This document shows positions 41,675-51,316 of a DNA stretch of 64,000 nt, in pieces. The DNA comes from JBGLNJ01 sp034434835 (lineage in GTDB: Bacteria > Chloroflexota > Anaerolineae > Fen-1058). The stretch spans positions 1-64,000 of the forward strand of contig DAOTXX010000052.1 of the NCBI GenBank assembly GCA_034434835.1, given 5' to 3'. A model generated the notes under the pieces. That model did not search any database. It saw only the letters and a program-made list of their open reading frames with translations, and was not told the DNA's origin. A program made the position numbers and the translations under genes. How positions within the stretch are numbered: the stretch's first letter is position 1; each line of letters opens with the position of its first letter.

Positions 41675-42615
41675 AGCCTGCCTTCAGGGATAGGAGGCAA
41701 CAGTAGCTTGTCTTGCTGCTCCCAGAACCAGTTGATCGTGGCTGTCAATCCATCTTCTAATGGCCGTGGCTGAAAGCTCGGCATGAGCTGCCGCAATTTG
41801 CTGATGTCGAGGCATTTGGACTTGGCGCCGACGTAGCGAGTAGTGTCAAACTGGATCGCGTTGAAATCGTAGCCAACTTGCTCACATATCAATTGGGCAA
41901 AGTGGCGGATGGTGAATTCCTCGCCTGCGCCAATGTTGATTAGGTTGTTGTCATGCGTCTCGGCCAGTGTCACCATCGCCTTTACAAAGTCGTCAACATA
42001 GATCACTTCACGGCGCTGGTATCCATCGCCCCACAGTACAACTGGCTCGCCATATAGCTTGCCGCGCATGATCTTGCGGATCAGGTCAAAGATAAAGTGC
42101 ATCTGGCGTCCATCAGTATGATAGCCGGGGCCATACAGCGTCGAAGGCACGACAACGAGATAGTTCAACCCGAATTGTTCCCTGATCGCACGCAGGCCGA
42201 TGTACAACATCCGCTTGGTCATGGCATAGGTGTAAAGGCTTTCGATGGGCGTGCCGATCAGGTAATTCTCCTCGACCAGTCTCTGATCCGGCGCATAGGC
42301 GCAACTGGTACCAATCGAGATCAGTTTGGCTTGCGGCTGGCGCTTTTGCCACCATGCCAGGACGTAGGTATTGATTTGCTGGTTGATGATCCATTGTTCG
42401 CCGGGGTGATACAGGCAAAAGTCGCCAGCCTGTGTCCAGGCGGCAAGATGGTAAATTTGATCGTAGGCTTGATCGTTGAATGGCTCAAGCGAGTTGGCGT
42501 GCGTTAGATCGCAGTTCTTGGAACTCAGGCGTACGAGTTCATGACCCTGCTTTTCCAAACATGCGCACAGATGGTTTCCAAGAAAACCGGTTGCGCCAGT
42601 GACGAGAATCTTCAT
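41671..42615 (-). CDS. NAD-dependent epimerase/reductase (GDP-fucose synthase-like SDR)
   Basis: This 314-residue extended SDR has NAD motif VTGATGFLGNH, IYHLAAWTQAG, and the catalytic YTYAMTK (Tyr-x3-Lys). Overall it resembles WcaG/Fcl epimerase-reductases, including those that modify GDP-heptose in Campylobacter. Coupling to hddA by a 4-bp overlap suggests a GDP-heptose derivative as substrate, but no GDP-sugar 4,6-dehydratase is present in the window. Confidence 0.8.
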   Translation of the reverse strand: MKILVTGATGFLGNHLCACLEKQGHELVRLSSKNCDLTHANSLEPFNDQAYDQIYHLAAWTQAGDFCLYHPGEQWIINQQINTYVLAWWQKRQPQAKLISIGTSCAYAPDQRLVEENYLIGTPIESLYTYAMTKRMLYIGLRAIREQFGLNYLVVVPSTLYGPGYHTDGRQMHFIFDLIRKIMRGKLYGEPVVLWGDGYQRREVIYVDDFVKAMVTLAETHDNNLINIGAGEEFTIRHFAQLICEQVGYDFNAIQFDTTRYVGAKSKCLDISKLRQLMPSFQPRPLEDGLTATINWFWEQQDKLLLPPIPEGRL

Positions 42616-42618
42616 AAC

Positions 42619-43821
42619 TCAAGTCTCTTTGGGGTTGACCGGAAAGTAAAATTCGACGCCTTGATCCAAAAGGTGTTGGTTGTTGGCGAGGATTTCTTTT
42701 TTGAAATTCCAGGCCAGCACATAGTAAATGTCGGGCGGCTGGGTGAGCTCGTCCTCGATGACTATCGGAATGTGCATTCCTGGTGAGTGCAACCCGCGCC
42801 GCAGCACATTCTTTTCGACAAGACAATCCAGGTATTGCGTACCGATGCCAAAGTAGTTGAGTAGTGTATTGCCTTTGGCTGGAGCGCCAAAGCCAAAGAT
42901 ACGCTTGCCTTGCCGCTTGGCCCGGCCGAGATAGTCCAGGTTCTCTCGTTTCATCTGTTCGATGCGCCGCGCAAAGTCACGGTACGTGTCGAATTCATTG
43001 CTGCGTTCGTCGCGCTCGGCCTGGCGCATGACTTGCAGCCGTTCGGACGGCGCACGCTTGCCTTGATGGGTCACAAAGCCGATGATCGAGCCGCCGTGAA
43101 TCGGCGCGAGGTAGGCGTCAAACATTGCCAGCCCGTGCCGATTGAGCAGCACTTCGATCGTGTTCAGATTGTAGTATAGCAGATGCTCATGATAAATCTG
43201 ATCGAACGCGAGGTTCTCTATGATACGCTTCATATACAGAAACTGGACGACGAACACGCCGTCGTTACGCAGTAACTCGCGGATGCCCTCCGTGACCGAA
43301 TGTAGCTCTTCCAGGTGGAAGAATACGCCTGCCGCATTGATGACATGGAACTTGCGTCCCAACTGTCGCGCTACATCGAGGTTAAAAAAGTCGTTCAGCG
43401 TCTCGATGCCAGCCTCGTTGGCAATACGCGCTGTTGTCTTGGATGATTCGACACCCAGCACATCATAGCCCAGAGCCTTGAAATGCTTGAGCTGCGTGCC
43501 ATCATTCGAGCCAATGTCGAGTACGGATTTGCCCGGCGTGCTGGCAAAAAAACGCTCGTCTACTTCTTGAGCGACCGCACGAAAGTGCTCACTGAGCGAT
43601 CTTGTCACGCCCGACAGGTATGTGTGATCGCCAAACATGGTTTCTTTGGCAACGGTATGATCTAGTTGGGTTGTTTTGCATTGATGGCAGTAGACAACGC
43701 GCAGCGGATAAAACGGTTCGCGCCCCACCTGATCGCGGGTCAGAAAATTGTTGCACCAGGGCTGCATTCCCAGGTCAATCGCCAGTTCCAGATTGGTCGA
43801 GTCACAGACACGGCAATTCAC
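42619..43821 (-). CDS. Sugar C-methyltransferase (TylCIII/NovU-like)
   Basis: This 400-residue three-part protein has an N-terminal zinc-binding domain (CRVC at residues 3-6 and CHQC), a central SAM domain with SVLDIGSNDGTQLKHFKALG, and a C-terminal Rossmann-like domain with IFGFGAPAKGNTLLNYFGI. This order is that of C-methyltransferases acting on NDP-4-keto-6-deoxy sugars. With RfbG and RfbH nearby, the likely substrate is a CDP-4-keto-deoxyhexose. The start is GTG 43821 with GGAG upstream. Confidence 0.87.
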   Translation of the reverse strand: MNCRVCDSTNLELAIDLGMQPWCNNFLTRDQVGREPFYPLRVVYCHQCKTTQLDHTVAKETMFGDHTYLSGVTRSLSEHFRAVAQEVDERFFASTPGKSVLDIGSNDGTQLKHFKALGYDVLGVESSKTTARIANEAGIETLNDFFNLDVARQLGRKFHVINAAGVFFHLEELHSVTEGIRELLRNDGVFVVQFLYMKRIIENLAFDQIYHEHLLYYNLNTIEVLLNRHGLAMFDAYLAPIHGGSIIGFVTHQGKRAPSERLQVMRQAERDERSNEFDTYRDFARRIEQMKRENLDYLGRAKRQGKRIFGFGAPAKGNTLLNYFGIGTQYLDCLVEKNVLRRGLHSPGMHIPIVIEDELTQPPDIYYVLAWNFKKEILANNQHLLDQGVEFYFPVNPKET

Positions 43822-43833
43822 TGTCGCTTGCTC

Positions 43834-44769
43834 CTATGCGTTGCGAAAACTACCACGCCCCATCATCCGATAGGCCTTGAGCAACTGCTGGATGCCCTCA
43901 TCGAGAGACCGATGGGCCGCAAACCCTTTTTGCCTGATCTTGGCGTTCGAGACGATATAGTTGCGCCGGTCAGGGTCGCGTCCGACTTCGGCAAAGTGAA
44001 TATACAGTGACGGCACATACTCTTGGATCTTGGCCGCCAATTCCGCTTTCGACAGGTTGGCCTCGTCAAGACCAAAATTATAAGCTTCGCCCTTCATCTC
44101 GTCAAAATGCTCTATGCAGTAGCAAAAGCACTCGGCTACATCTTCGATATGAACATAGTTGCGCTTGAAATCCTTTTCGTAAATCACGAGAAAGCCATCC
44201 ATCACAGCGCGATAGGTAAAATCGTTGACCAACAGGTCCAACCTCATGCGCGGCGAAGGGCCAAACACCGTCGCCAGCCGGATCGAGATCGCATTAGGGC
44301 TGTTGAGCAGTTCACGTTCAGCCTGGACTTTGGTGACGCCGTACAGCGAGATCGGCTCCAGCGGCGTCTCTTCGGTGCAATAGACATCTCCCGATTTCGT
44401 TCCATAGCCACTGTTGGTGCAGGGGACGATCACAGCCTGGTTGGGGCTGCGCAACTTGTTGAGCAGCACGATCGCCTCATAGTTGACCGAGCGGGTCATC
44501 AGCGGATCGCGGTCGCAGGCTTTCATCCCGACGATGGCTGCCAGCGGGATAACAACATCGTGTTTGCCGATCAGCTCGCGCATCACTCGCTCGTCACGCA
44601 CGTCGCCCAGCACAAAATCAAAATAGGGATCGCTGCAGTAACCCAGCAGGCTGACCTGGCCGTACAACAGGTTGTCCAAAACGGTAACGCGGTAGCCTCG
44701 ACGCAATAAATGGCCGACCAGAATCGAACCCAGGTAGCCAGCCCCGCCGGTCACTAATACATTCGTCAT
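43834..44769 (-). CDS. NAD-dependent sugar epimerase/reductase (SDR)
   Basis: This 311-residue extended SDR has VTGGAGYLGSILVGHLLRRG, DVVIPLAAIVGM, the Ser-Gly-Tyr stretch NSGYGTKSGD, and catalytic SLYGVTKVQAERE (Tyr-x3-Lys). It may reduce or epimerise the CDP-4-keto sugar made by RfbG/RfbH or its C-methylated product, by position between flippase and methyltransferase. The exact reaction cannot be read from sequence. Confidence 0.83.
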   Translation of the reverse strand: MTNVLVTGGAGYLGSILVGHLLRRGYRVTVLDNLLYGQVSLLGYCSDPYFDFVLGDVRDERVMRELIGKHDVVIPLAAIVGMKACDRDPLMTRSVNYEAIVLLNKLRSPNQAVIVPCTNSGYGTKSGDVYCTEETPLEPISLYGVTKVQAERELLNSPNAISIRLATVFGPSPRMRLDLLVNDFTYRAVMDGFLVIYEKDFKRNYVHIEDVAECFCYCIEHFDEMKGEAYNFGLDEANLSKAELAAKIQEYVPSLYIHFAEVGRDPDRRNYIVSNAKIRQKGFAAHRSLDEGIQQLLKAYRMMGRGSFRNA

Positions 44770-44788
44770 GATTTTACCTCGTGTGTAT

Positions 44789-46294
44789 TTAATTTGCCGG
44801 GCGTCTTGCCCAGAGTCGCATCACATATTGCAGCCGTTCGATCATTTCCTTGGGCCGCAGCGCCAAGAGCACTAACGCAAACGCGCCCGGGCCAATCAGT
44901 CCGGTGGCGAACAGGCGCGCCAGCGGCGCAAGCTGCGTCCAGATTGGCCATTGATTGACGCCCAGAAGCAATCCCGCGCTGGCGCAGGCCGCGACAAGCG
45001 GCGGCCCGAATGTTTCGATGAATGAGAGCGGCACCTGACGGAAAATGTAATAACAACTCAGAGCAAACGATAACGCCATCGTGAGCGCAACGCCCAGAAT
45101 GGTGCCCATCACGCCCCAGGCCAACGTGAGCGGCGTGGCTAGGATAACGATCGCCGCGGCCTGCGTTGCCGTGAGCAGGGTCGTTGTGCGCGCATGCCCC
45201 AGCGCCACCGAAAGCCAGAACCCCACGCTGACAAAAGGCCACATCAGTGAATAGATCGTCAGGAAACGCAAAAAGAATGCGCTCTCGTTCCATTTGGGAC
45301 CATAGAGAATCTGAACCAAATCAGACGCGCCAAACAGCAGCACCAGGACGATTGGAACACCTAAAGTGGTCAATACCCACAAGGATAGCCGTACAGCATG
45401 GGTGAGGCGTGGCGGATCTTGTTGGACTTTGGCAAAGGTCAAAAAACCAATGCGCGAGACGATCACTGTCAGCAACAGATTCGGCCAGTGCGCGATGCGA
45501 TACGCCCGGTCGTAGAATCCTAAGGTGGCATAGCCCACAAACGTGCCGATCAAAAAATTGTCAAATTGCGTGACAATCGAACCCAGGGCAGTCAACGAGA
45601 GTCCCGTGGGCAGGCCCTGTCGAAGCAACTGTTTGGCCAGCGGGCGGTTGAATCGCCATTGCCAGGTCAAAGCCTGCGGCCAGCGACGTTTGCAGACCCA
45701 GTACACGCCGCCCAGCGAGGCCAGGCTGGTGATGCCGTTGACTGCGAGCAGGCTCCAGATCCCGGCGCCGGACACGGCCAGGTAGATTGCCAGGCTGTAT
45801 GCGACGATGGCTGCCAGCAATGAAACCAGCGTCAGACGGCTCACCTGGAGCTCTTTTTCCAATATCATACTGAGTGGACTGACCAGAACGGAAATGCCGT
45901 CGGCGGCCATCAGTACGACCAAGCCCAGCGTGACTTCGGACCGGTAGCCCAAGCGCGCCAGCGCAACTGCAGAGGCGATGCAGAGCGCCATTGAACCCAC
46001 TGCCGCGAGGGCGTCTATCGCGAAATAGGTACCCAGTAGATCGCCGTCTGCCGTCGGCTGGCGGATCGCGGCATAGCTCAGACCAGATTTGGAGCGCAAG
46101 TTCAATAGCGTGCTCCAAAAGATCGCCATGGAGAAAAAGCCAAACACTTCTGGGCTGAGCAGCCGCGTCATCACCAATGTTGCTGCAAAGCCGATCAATT
46201 GGTTCAGGTACGTGCCCAGGCTTACCCAGACCGTGCTGCGAACTGCGATGCGGGCGAGGGTTGGGCTGGTATCGGGCGTCGTGGGTATGGTCAC
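44789..46294 (-). CDS. Wzx-like oligosaccharide flippase
   Basis: This 501-residue membrane protein has 12-14 helices. The N-terminal SLGTYLNQLIGFAATLVMTRLLSPEVFGFFSMA is the signature of the polysaccharide flippase (MOP/MATE) family. It would flip lipid-linked repeat units across the membrane, matching the priming transferase (22553) and polymerase (24329) of a Wzx/Wzy pathway. The start is GTG 46294. Confidence 0.92.
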   Translation of the reverse strand: MTIPTTPDTSPTLARIAVRSTVWVSLGTYLNQLIGFAATLVMTRLLSPEVFGFFSMAIFWSTLLNLRSKSGLSYAAIRQPTADGDLLGTYFAIDALAAVGSMALCIASAVALARLGYRSEVTLGLVVLMAADGISVLVSPLSMILEKELQVSRLTLVSLLAAIVAYSLAIYLAVSGAGIWSLLAVNGITSLASLGGVYWVCKRRWPQALTWQWRFNRPLAKQLLRQGLPTGLSLTALGSIVTQFDNFLIGTFVGYATLGFYDRAYRIAHWPNLLLTVIVSRIGFLTFAKVQQDPPRLTHAVRLSLWVLTTLGVPIVLVLLFGASDLVQILYGPKWNESAFFLRFLTIYSLMWPFVSVGFWLSVALGHARTTTLLTATQAAAIVILATPLTLAWGVMGTILGVALTMALSFALSCYYIFRQVPLSFIETFGPPLVAACASAGLLLGVNQWPIWTQLAPLARLFATGLIGPGAFALVLLALRPKEMIERLQYVMRLWARRPAN

Positions 46295-46323
46295 AGGACT
46301 TGCCTACGGGTATTTTACCACGA

Positions 46324-47313
46324 CTAGGGATTCTGTCGGGCAAAATACTGCTCGTACCACCGGATTGTCGCCTGCAAGCCGCTTTCCAACGAGAACGCTG
46401 GCGACCAATTGAGCATTCGTCTGGCTTTGCTCGCATCCAGGTACTGGCACTTGATCTCGTTGGCGGCTTCGTTGCGCACATCCGGCTCTAGATTCGAGTC
46501 CATCATGCCCAAAATCTTGCGGACCAGGTCCAGCACTGAAATGCGCAGCTCGTTGGAAAAGTTGAACGCTTCGCCGCGCAACTGGGGCCGGGCTGCCAGT
46601 TGTTCGACCAACAACGTGTAGGCCGCCGCGCCATCCTCCACGTAAAAGTAATCGCGGATGTAACTCCCATCCGAGCGGATCACCGGGCGTTCGCCACGCA
46701 GAATCGAGCGGATCGTGCCGGGAATGATACGATTCCAGTTCAAGTCGCCGCCGCCGTAAAAGTTGCCGCAGCGCGTGATGCACACCGGCAGCCCGTAGGT
46801 TTTAGCATACGTTTGGCCGATCAGGTCGGCGCACGATTTGCTCACATCGTAAGGATGTTGGCCCTGCAGCGGCATGTCCTCAGTGTAGGGCAGCCTGTCC
46901 TGATCGCCATAAGCTTTGTCGGACGAAGCCATGATGATTTGCTGCACCTTGGGGCTGCGGCGGCAGGCTTCCAGCAAAGCCCACGTGCCCCGGAGGTTGA
47001 CATCGAGCGTCGAAACCGGATTGCGATTGGCGACGCCGACGGTCGTCTGAGCGGCCAGGTGAAAGACCGAGACGATCTCGTATTCGCCCAGGATGCGTTC
47101 CAAGAGTTCCTGATCGCGCACGTCGCCGCGCACCGTCTTGACCTGTTCGATCAGTCGCGCGCCGATCAATTCGCTCTGCGGCACCCAGTCGCGCACCAGA
47201 CACACGACATCGGCGCCCAGTTCGAGCAGCTGCTTCACCAGCCAGCCTCCCACCAATCCGGTCGCGCCAGTCACAAACACTGGCCGATCTTGCCAGAATG
47301 TCGAAATGGTCAT
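46324..47313 (-). CDS. rfbG: CDP-glucose 4,6-dehydratase
   Basis: It converts CDP-glucose to CDP-4-keto-6-deoxyglucose. The 329-residue SDR has VFVTGATGLVGGWLVKQLL, FHLAAQTTVGVANRNP, SSDKAYGDQDRLPYTE, the catalytic HPYDVSKSCADL (Tyr-x3-Lys) and RCGNFYGGGDLNWNRIIPG, all specific to RfbG. The cytidylyltransferase RfbF that makes CDP-glucose is not in the window. Confidence 0.93.
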   Translation of the reverse strand: MTISTFWQDRPVFVTGATGLVGGWLVKQLLELGADVVCLVRDWVPQSELIGARLIEQVKTVRGDVRDQELLERILGEYEIVSVFHLAAQTTVGVANRNPVSTLDVNLRGTWALLEACRRSPKVQQIIMASSDKAYGDQDRLPYTEDMPLQGQHPYDVSKSCADLIGQTYAKTYGLPVCITRCGNFYGGGDLNWNRIIPGTIRSILRGERPVIRSDGSYIRDYFYVEDGAAAYTLLVEQLAARPQLRGEAFNFSNELRISVLDLVRKILGMMDSNLEPDVRNEAANEIKCQYLDASKARRMLNWSPAFSLESGLQATIRWYEQYFARQNP

Positions 47314-47336
47314 CGAAAACTCCCAAGCCGCGAGTT

Positions 47337-48980
47337 CTAGTCCAGTCCGCGCGTCTCCATGAAATCGGCCAGCGTCTCGATCACATAGTCAATATGGGTG
47401 TCGGTCAGCCCCGGGTAGACTCCCAGAAAGAACGCGTCGTTCATCAGGCGGTCGGCTCCCGCCAAGTCACCGATCACGCGAAAGGGCGGGCGGCCGTCTG
47501 TGCGCTCAAGTTCGAGATAAGCTGGCTGCCGGGTCAGGTTGCCACCAAATAACATTCGCGTCTGGATGTTTCGAGACTCGAAAAAGCCGATGATCGTCTG
47601 TCGGGTGAAGGGCGCGTCCTTTCGCACCAGCGGCATAAAGCCGAACCAGCTCGGCTCAGCACCGGGTGTGGGTTGGGGCAGCTCGAAAAATTCTTCGAAC
47701 GGTCTGAACCCTTCGGCCAGCCGCTGCCAGTTGCGACGACGCGCTGCAATAAAATCGGGCAGCTTTTTGAGTTGCTCTCGGCCGATCGCCGCCTGGATGT
47801 CCAGCGGTTTCATGCTGTAGCCGATGTGACTGTAAATGTACTTGTGATCATAGCCCGGCGGCAACTGGCCGAGCTGCCACTGGAAGCGCTTGTTGCAAGT
47901 GTTGTCGTGGCCCGGATCGCACCAGCAATCACGTCCCCAATCGCGCAGACTTTCGACGATCAGCTTGAGCCGCGCCTCTCGAATGACATTGACCGCGCCG
48001 CCTTCACCCATCGTGATGTGATGAGGCGGGTAAAAGGACTGCGTGGATAGGTCGCCGAACGTGCCCGTGAGCTTGCCCTTGTAAAGCGAACCCAGCGAGT
48101 CGCAGTTGTCTTCGATCAGCCACAAGTGGTGTTGTTGGCAAAAAGCCATCACGGCATCCAGATCGAACGGGTTGCCCAGCGTGTGCGCCATCATCACGGC
48201 GCGTGTGCGGTCGGATAGCGCATCTTCGAGTTGTTCGACACGCGCGTTGCCGGTATGCGGGTCCACGTCCACAAAGACCGGCACACAGCCATATTGCAAG
48301 ATCGGATTGACGGTCGTCGGAAATCCGGCCGCTGCCGTGATCACTTCATCGCCTGGCCTGATCCGCCGCTCGCCCAGCTTGGGCGAGGTCAGTGCGCCCA
48401 AGGCCAATAGATTGGCCGACGAACCCGAATTGACCAGGATGGAGAAGCGGACGCCCAGATAGCGTGCCAGCTCGTGTTGAAAGTGATTGGCTTGTGGGCC
48501 GAGCGTCAACCAAAAGTCCAGCACCGAATTGACGCCTGCCTGGACTTCGCGCTCGTCAAAGACGCGACTCCCATAAGGTATCGGGTCACGCCCGGGCGCA
48601 AAAGGACGCGGGGCATGAGCAGTTCGAGCGTAACGGCGAACGTCAATCTCGATCCGCCGTCGAAAGATTCGCTCCAGTGCCTCCGGGGTGAGTCGCCAAT
48701 CAGTCCGCGTGACCCGGTCCTGGGGGATGGTCAATGTCTTTTGCGTGTTAACGGCGCGGACGTCCGGCGGCGCGGTGATAAAGTCGCCATCCGACAGATG
48801 CACCCAAGCCGGATCGTCTATGGCCGGCTGGCCGGCTGCCTCAACCACAGCGACCAGCAAAGTTGTGCTTGCGTCCAGGTTGTCCAGAACCACCGCCCAT
48901 GGTGGAGCGTCTTGGACAGCCAGTTTCACCACCAGCCCGGCCGGAAATGCGCCCGGCGTGGTATTTTCACTCTCTGACAT
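47337..48980 (-). CDS. rfbH: CDP-6-deoxyhexulose 3-dehydrase (E1) with extra N-terminal domain
   Basis: RfbH is the PMP/[2Fe-2S] enzyme that removes the 3-hydroxyl to make 3,6-dideoxy sugars. The usual PLP lysine is His (YPPHHITMGEGG, His320-321). Four iron-sulfur Cys are visible: 293, 352, 354 and 362. The protein has 547 residues against about 437 usual. The extra 110 residues at the N-terminus form a separate small beta-rich domain (VVKLAVQDAPPWAVVLDNL onward, VHLSDGDFITAPPDVRAVN). The ATG at 48980 follows a promoter and is the first gene of the glycan unit. Confidence 0.92.
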   Translation of the reverse strand: MSESENTTPGAFPAGLVVKLAVQDAPPWAVVLDNLDASTTLLVAVVEAAGQPAIDDPAWVHLSDGDFITAPPDVRAVNTQKTLTIPQDRVTRTDWRLTPEALERIFRRRIEIDVRRYARTAHAPRPFAPGRDPIPYGSRVFDEREVQAGVNSVLDFWLTLGPQANHFQHELARYLGVRFSILVNSGSSANLLALGALTSPKLGERRIRPGDEVITAAAGFPTTVNPILQYGCVPVFVDVDPHTGNARVEQLEDALSDRTRAVMMAHTLGNPFDLDAVMAFCQQHHLWLIEDNCDSLGSLYKGKLTGTFGDLSTQSFYPPHHITMGEGGAVNVIREARLKLIVESLRDWGRDCWCDPGHDNTCNKRFQWQLGQLPPGYDHKYIYSHIGYSMKPLDIQAAIGREQLKKLPDFIAARRRNWQRLAEGFRPFEEFFELPQPTPGAEPSWFGFMPLVRKDAPFTRQTIIGFFESRNIQTRMLFGGNLTRQPAYLELERTDGRPPFRVIGDLAGADRLMNDAFFLGVYPGLTDTHIDYVIETLADFMETRGLD

Positions 48981-49033
48981 TCAATCTCACCCTGGAGTCT
49001 GGCGAATCGGGTTGTGACGGCGAAAGCGGCTGA

Positions 49034-49062
49034 ATGTTACCCCTGCTCGCCGCGCAAGTCAA
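49034..49062 (-). promoter_or_regulatory. Promoter of the rfbH-led glycan unit
   Basis: TTGACT (49062-49057) and TAACAT (49039-49034) on minus with a 17-bp spacer. The start site near 49027 gives a leader of about 47 nt. The -35 touches the udk stop region. Confidence 0.7.
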
Positions 49063-49721
49063 CCGGAGGGCGGCGGCGCCGCATCGCCCCGACCAGCCAG
49101 CATCGTTTCGATGCGGGCAACGATCATATCCAAAGCTACCGTGTTGAATCCGCCTTCGGGGATGATGATGTCGGCGTAGCGTTTGGACGGTTCAACAAAT
49201 TCCAGATGCATCGGGCGCACCGTCGTCAGGTATTGATCGATCACCGATTGCATGGTCCGGCCTCGCTCGGCCACGTCGCGCTCCAATCGCCGGATAAAGC
49301 GGATGTCGGCATCTGTGTCCACAAAGATCTTGATGTCGAATAGCTCGCGCAGCGTCTTTTCGACAAAGATCAGGATGCCGTCCACCAAGATCACATGGCG
49401 CGGCTCGACGCAGAGTGTCTGCCCGGTGCGACTGTAGGTGGTAAAGTCATAGATGGGGACGTAGGCCGCTTGCCACGCGCGCAATTGTTCCAGATGCCGA
49501 ATGAGTAGATCCGTTTCCAACGAGTCCGGGTGATCGAAATTGACGCGCCTGCGCTCTTCCAGGGGCAGGTGGCTGAGATCGCAATAGTAGCTGTCGTGTT
49601 GAAGATGCACAATGCGGTGCCGACCCACGCGATCCAGGATGGCGTTGGCGACCGTCGTCTTGCCCGAGCCTGTGCCGCCCGCCACACCAATGATGATAGG
49701 GGGCGTTTTTTCAGTCACCAT
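49059..49721 (-). CDS. udk: Uridine kinase
   Basis: It phosphorylates uridine (and cytidine) in the salvage route. The 220-residue protein has the P-loop GVAGGTGSGKTTVA, HDSYYCDLSHLP, NFDHPDSLETDLL, YDFTTYSRT, VILVDGILIF and RRLERDVAERGR, all canonical for uridine kinase. The start ATG overlaps the ResB-like stop by 7 bp, and the last residues are Ala/Pro-rich. Confidence 0.95.
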   Translation of the reverse strand: MVTEKTPPIIIGVAGGTGSGKTTVANAILDRVGRHRIVHLQHDSYYCDLSHLPLEERRRVNFDHPDSLETDLLIRHLEQLRAWQAAYVPIYDFTTYSRTGQTLCVEPRHVILVDGILIFVEKTLRELFDIKIFVDTDADIRFIRRLERDVAERGRTMQSVIDQYLTTVRPMHLEFVEPSKRYADIIIPEGGFNTVALDMIVARIETMLAGRGDAAPPPSG

Positions 49722-51298
49722 CCAAGCCCTGCGGGGAGTGTGAGGCTGATCAGGACTGCCGCAGCGATCAGATCAAGGCCCGCCAGTGCCAATGTCGCCC
49801 ATCGGAGCGCCGGTTGTTTCCAGAGCGCAGCCGCGCAACCCATCAGCCAGGCGGCCAGGACGGCCGGCACAGCCGGGTCCCCCGCCCCCAAGGGTTGACC
49901 TCGTATCAGATTGAATACGATCAGTCCACCTGCCGCGAGCGAGAGAATCGCCAGCCCAACGCGCCATCCAACCGACAGGAGAGTCAGCCACAGTCGTTTT
50001 GGGTCACTCATGGAGTTTGCGCCTGAGGCGATGGTTTGAACTGCGGCAGCATCGCCGACGAGTTGTGTTCCGTTCGACCCGCAGATGGCCCACAGTCGTT
50101 TGACCGGCCACAAGGCCGCTAACATCAGTCCCAATCCCAATATGGCGATGCCGGCCAGGGCCAGCCACTTGCCCGGGTCGCGGGCAACCTCCAACACCGC
50201 ATAGGTTTCTCGCGCCAGGCGCAAGTTCACCTCTTCGATGGTCACTGCTCCGTCCGGTGGAATACGATCGTCATAGATCACGGCGCCGGTCCGGCTGCGA
50301 TAGACTTGTGCGCGAATCGAGTCGGGCGCATCCGCGCCGCGCGAGAGCCGGACAACCAACGCGGCCTGGGGCACAGCAAAAAACCGATCCGGCTCGTCGT
50401 GGGTGAGCAGCAACACGAGTTCTCGCACAGGTTCAGAGGCCGCCGAGGCCTGAAGGCTCACCACCTGTCCGTCTGTCAGAGTCGCGCTGGCACGGATGGC
50501 CGGGCCGGTGTCGCGGATGGCGACAGTCAAACCTGCCAGCTCGACCGGCTGATGAGGGGCCAGCGCGCCCGTGCCGATCGTGTCGGTCTCTTGCAAGAGT
50601 GAGATGTGGCTTCGATGGTCCGAGTCCAGGGCCTCGAGCCGCATATAGTATGACGTTCCGTGCGGCGCGTTGATCGGAAGCATCTGTCCGGCACCGAGCG
50701 TCACATTGCCGACGCGCCAGCCCATCAGGCTCGAAAGCACCAGGCTGCCGATCACGATCAACGCGCCCAGATAGATCGCCAGTCGGCCGGCGTCTGCCCA
50801 CGGAAATCGGTCGGCACATACCGCGTCCCCCTCGCGCAGGATGCGGAATCGCCTCTGGCGCAGCAGGGAGATGACATCATCGAGCGCCAACTCCGTGGAG
50901 GCCTGGACCGGCGCGAGGGTGGGCGGTGGTTGGAAGCGTCGCGCACGCCATGCGGTCTGGACTGTTTCCAGCGCGCGCACCATCAGGCTCAGTGCGGCCA
51001 GGGCGATCAACCCATGTAGCACGGCGCTGCGCTGAACCGCAAACAGCCCGGCTTCTTGCAGCGGTGTGAACGCACCGCCAAAACGAGCCTGACTTGTGCT
51101 TCGCCAACGCGAAAAGGCGATCGGCTCGGTCGCGCTATCGGGAGCCTGGGGCAACCATGCGGCCAGGCCAAGCATCAGCGCGATCGCGAGCAAGACGCAC
51201 GCCAGCATAGCGTCGCTGCTCACTATGTTCCAGGCGATGCGCCAGGGGTCCGTGCGAGAGGTGGGTTGGTCAGATGGTTGGGCGGATGCAGTGGCCAT
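49715..51298 (-). CDS. ResB-like cytochrome c biogenesis protein
   Basis: This 527-residue membrane protein has helices near the N-terminus (about 33-50 and 88-105), one near 170-190, one near 365-385 and a cluster at the C-terminus. Between the third and fourth lies a large periplasmic-side domain. MLACVLLAIALMLGLAAWLPQ and the layout resemble ResB/Ccs1, which delivers heme to apocytochromes. The match is distant, and no CcsA/ResC is adjacent. It has its own promoter and a hairpin leader. Confidence 0.65.
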   Translation of the reverse strand: MATASAQPSDQPTSRTDPWRIAWNIVSSDAMLACVLLAIALMLGLAAWLPQAPDSATEPIAFSRWRSTSQARFGGAFTPLQEAGLFAVQRSAVLHGLIALAALSLMVRALETVQTAWRARRFQPPPTLAPVQASTELALDDVISLLRQRRFRILREGDAVCADRFPWADAGRLAIYLGALIVIGSLVLSSLMGWRVGNVTLGAGQMLPINAPHGTSYYMRLEALDSDHRSHISLLQETDTIGTGALAPHQPVELAGLTVAIRDTGPAIRASATLTDGQVVSLQASAASEPVRELVLLLTHDEPDRFFAVPQAALVVRLSRGADAPDSIRAQVYRSRTGAVIYDDRIPPDGAVTIEEVNLRLARETYAVLEVARDPGKWLALAGIAILGLGLMLAALWPVKRLWAICGSNGTQLVGDAAAVQTIASGANSMSDPKRLWLTLLSVGWRVGLAILSLAAGGLIVFNLIRGQPLGAGDPAVPAVLAAWLMGCAAALWKQPALRWATLALAGLDLIAAAVLISLTLPAGLGW

Positions 51299-51316
51299 AC
51301 TCAGTATTCATCGCAA

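Noticed and set aside
47337..48980. RfbH inactivated by loss of the PLP lysine
   Set aside because: His in place of Lys is the hallmark of this PMP-dependent dehydrase family, not a defect.
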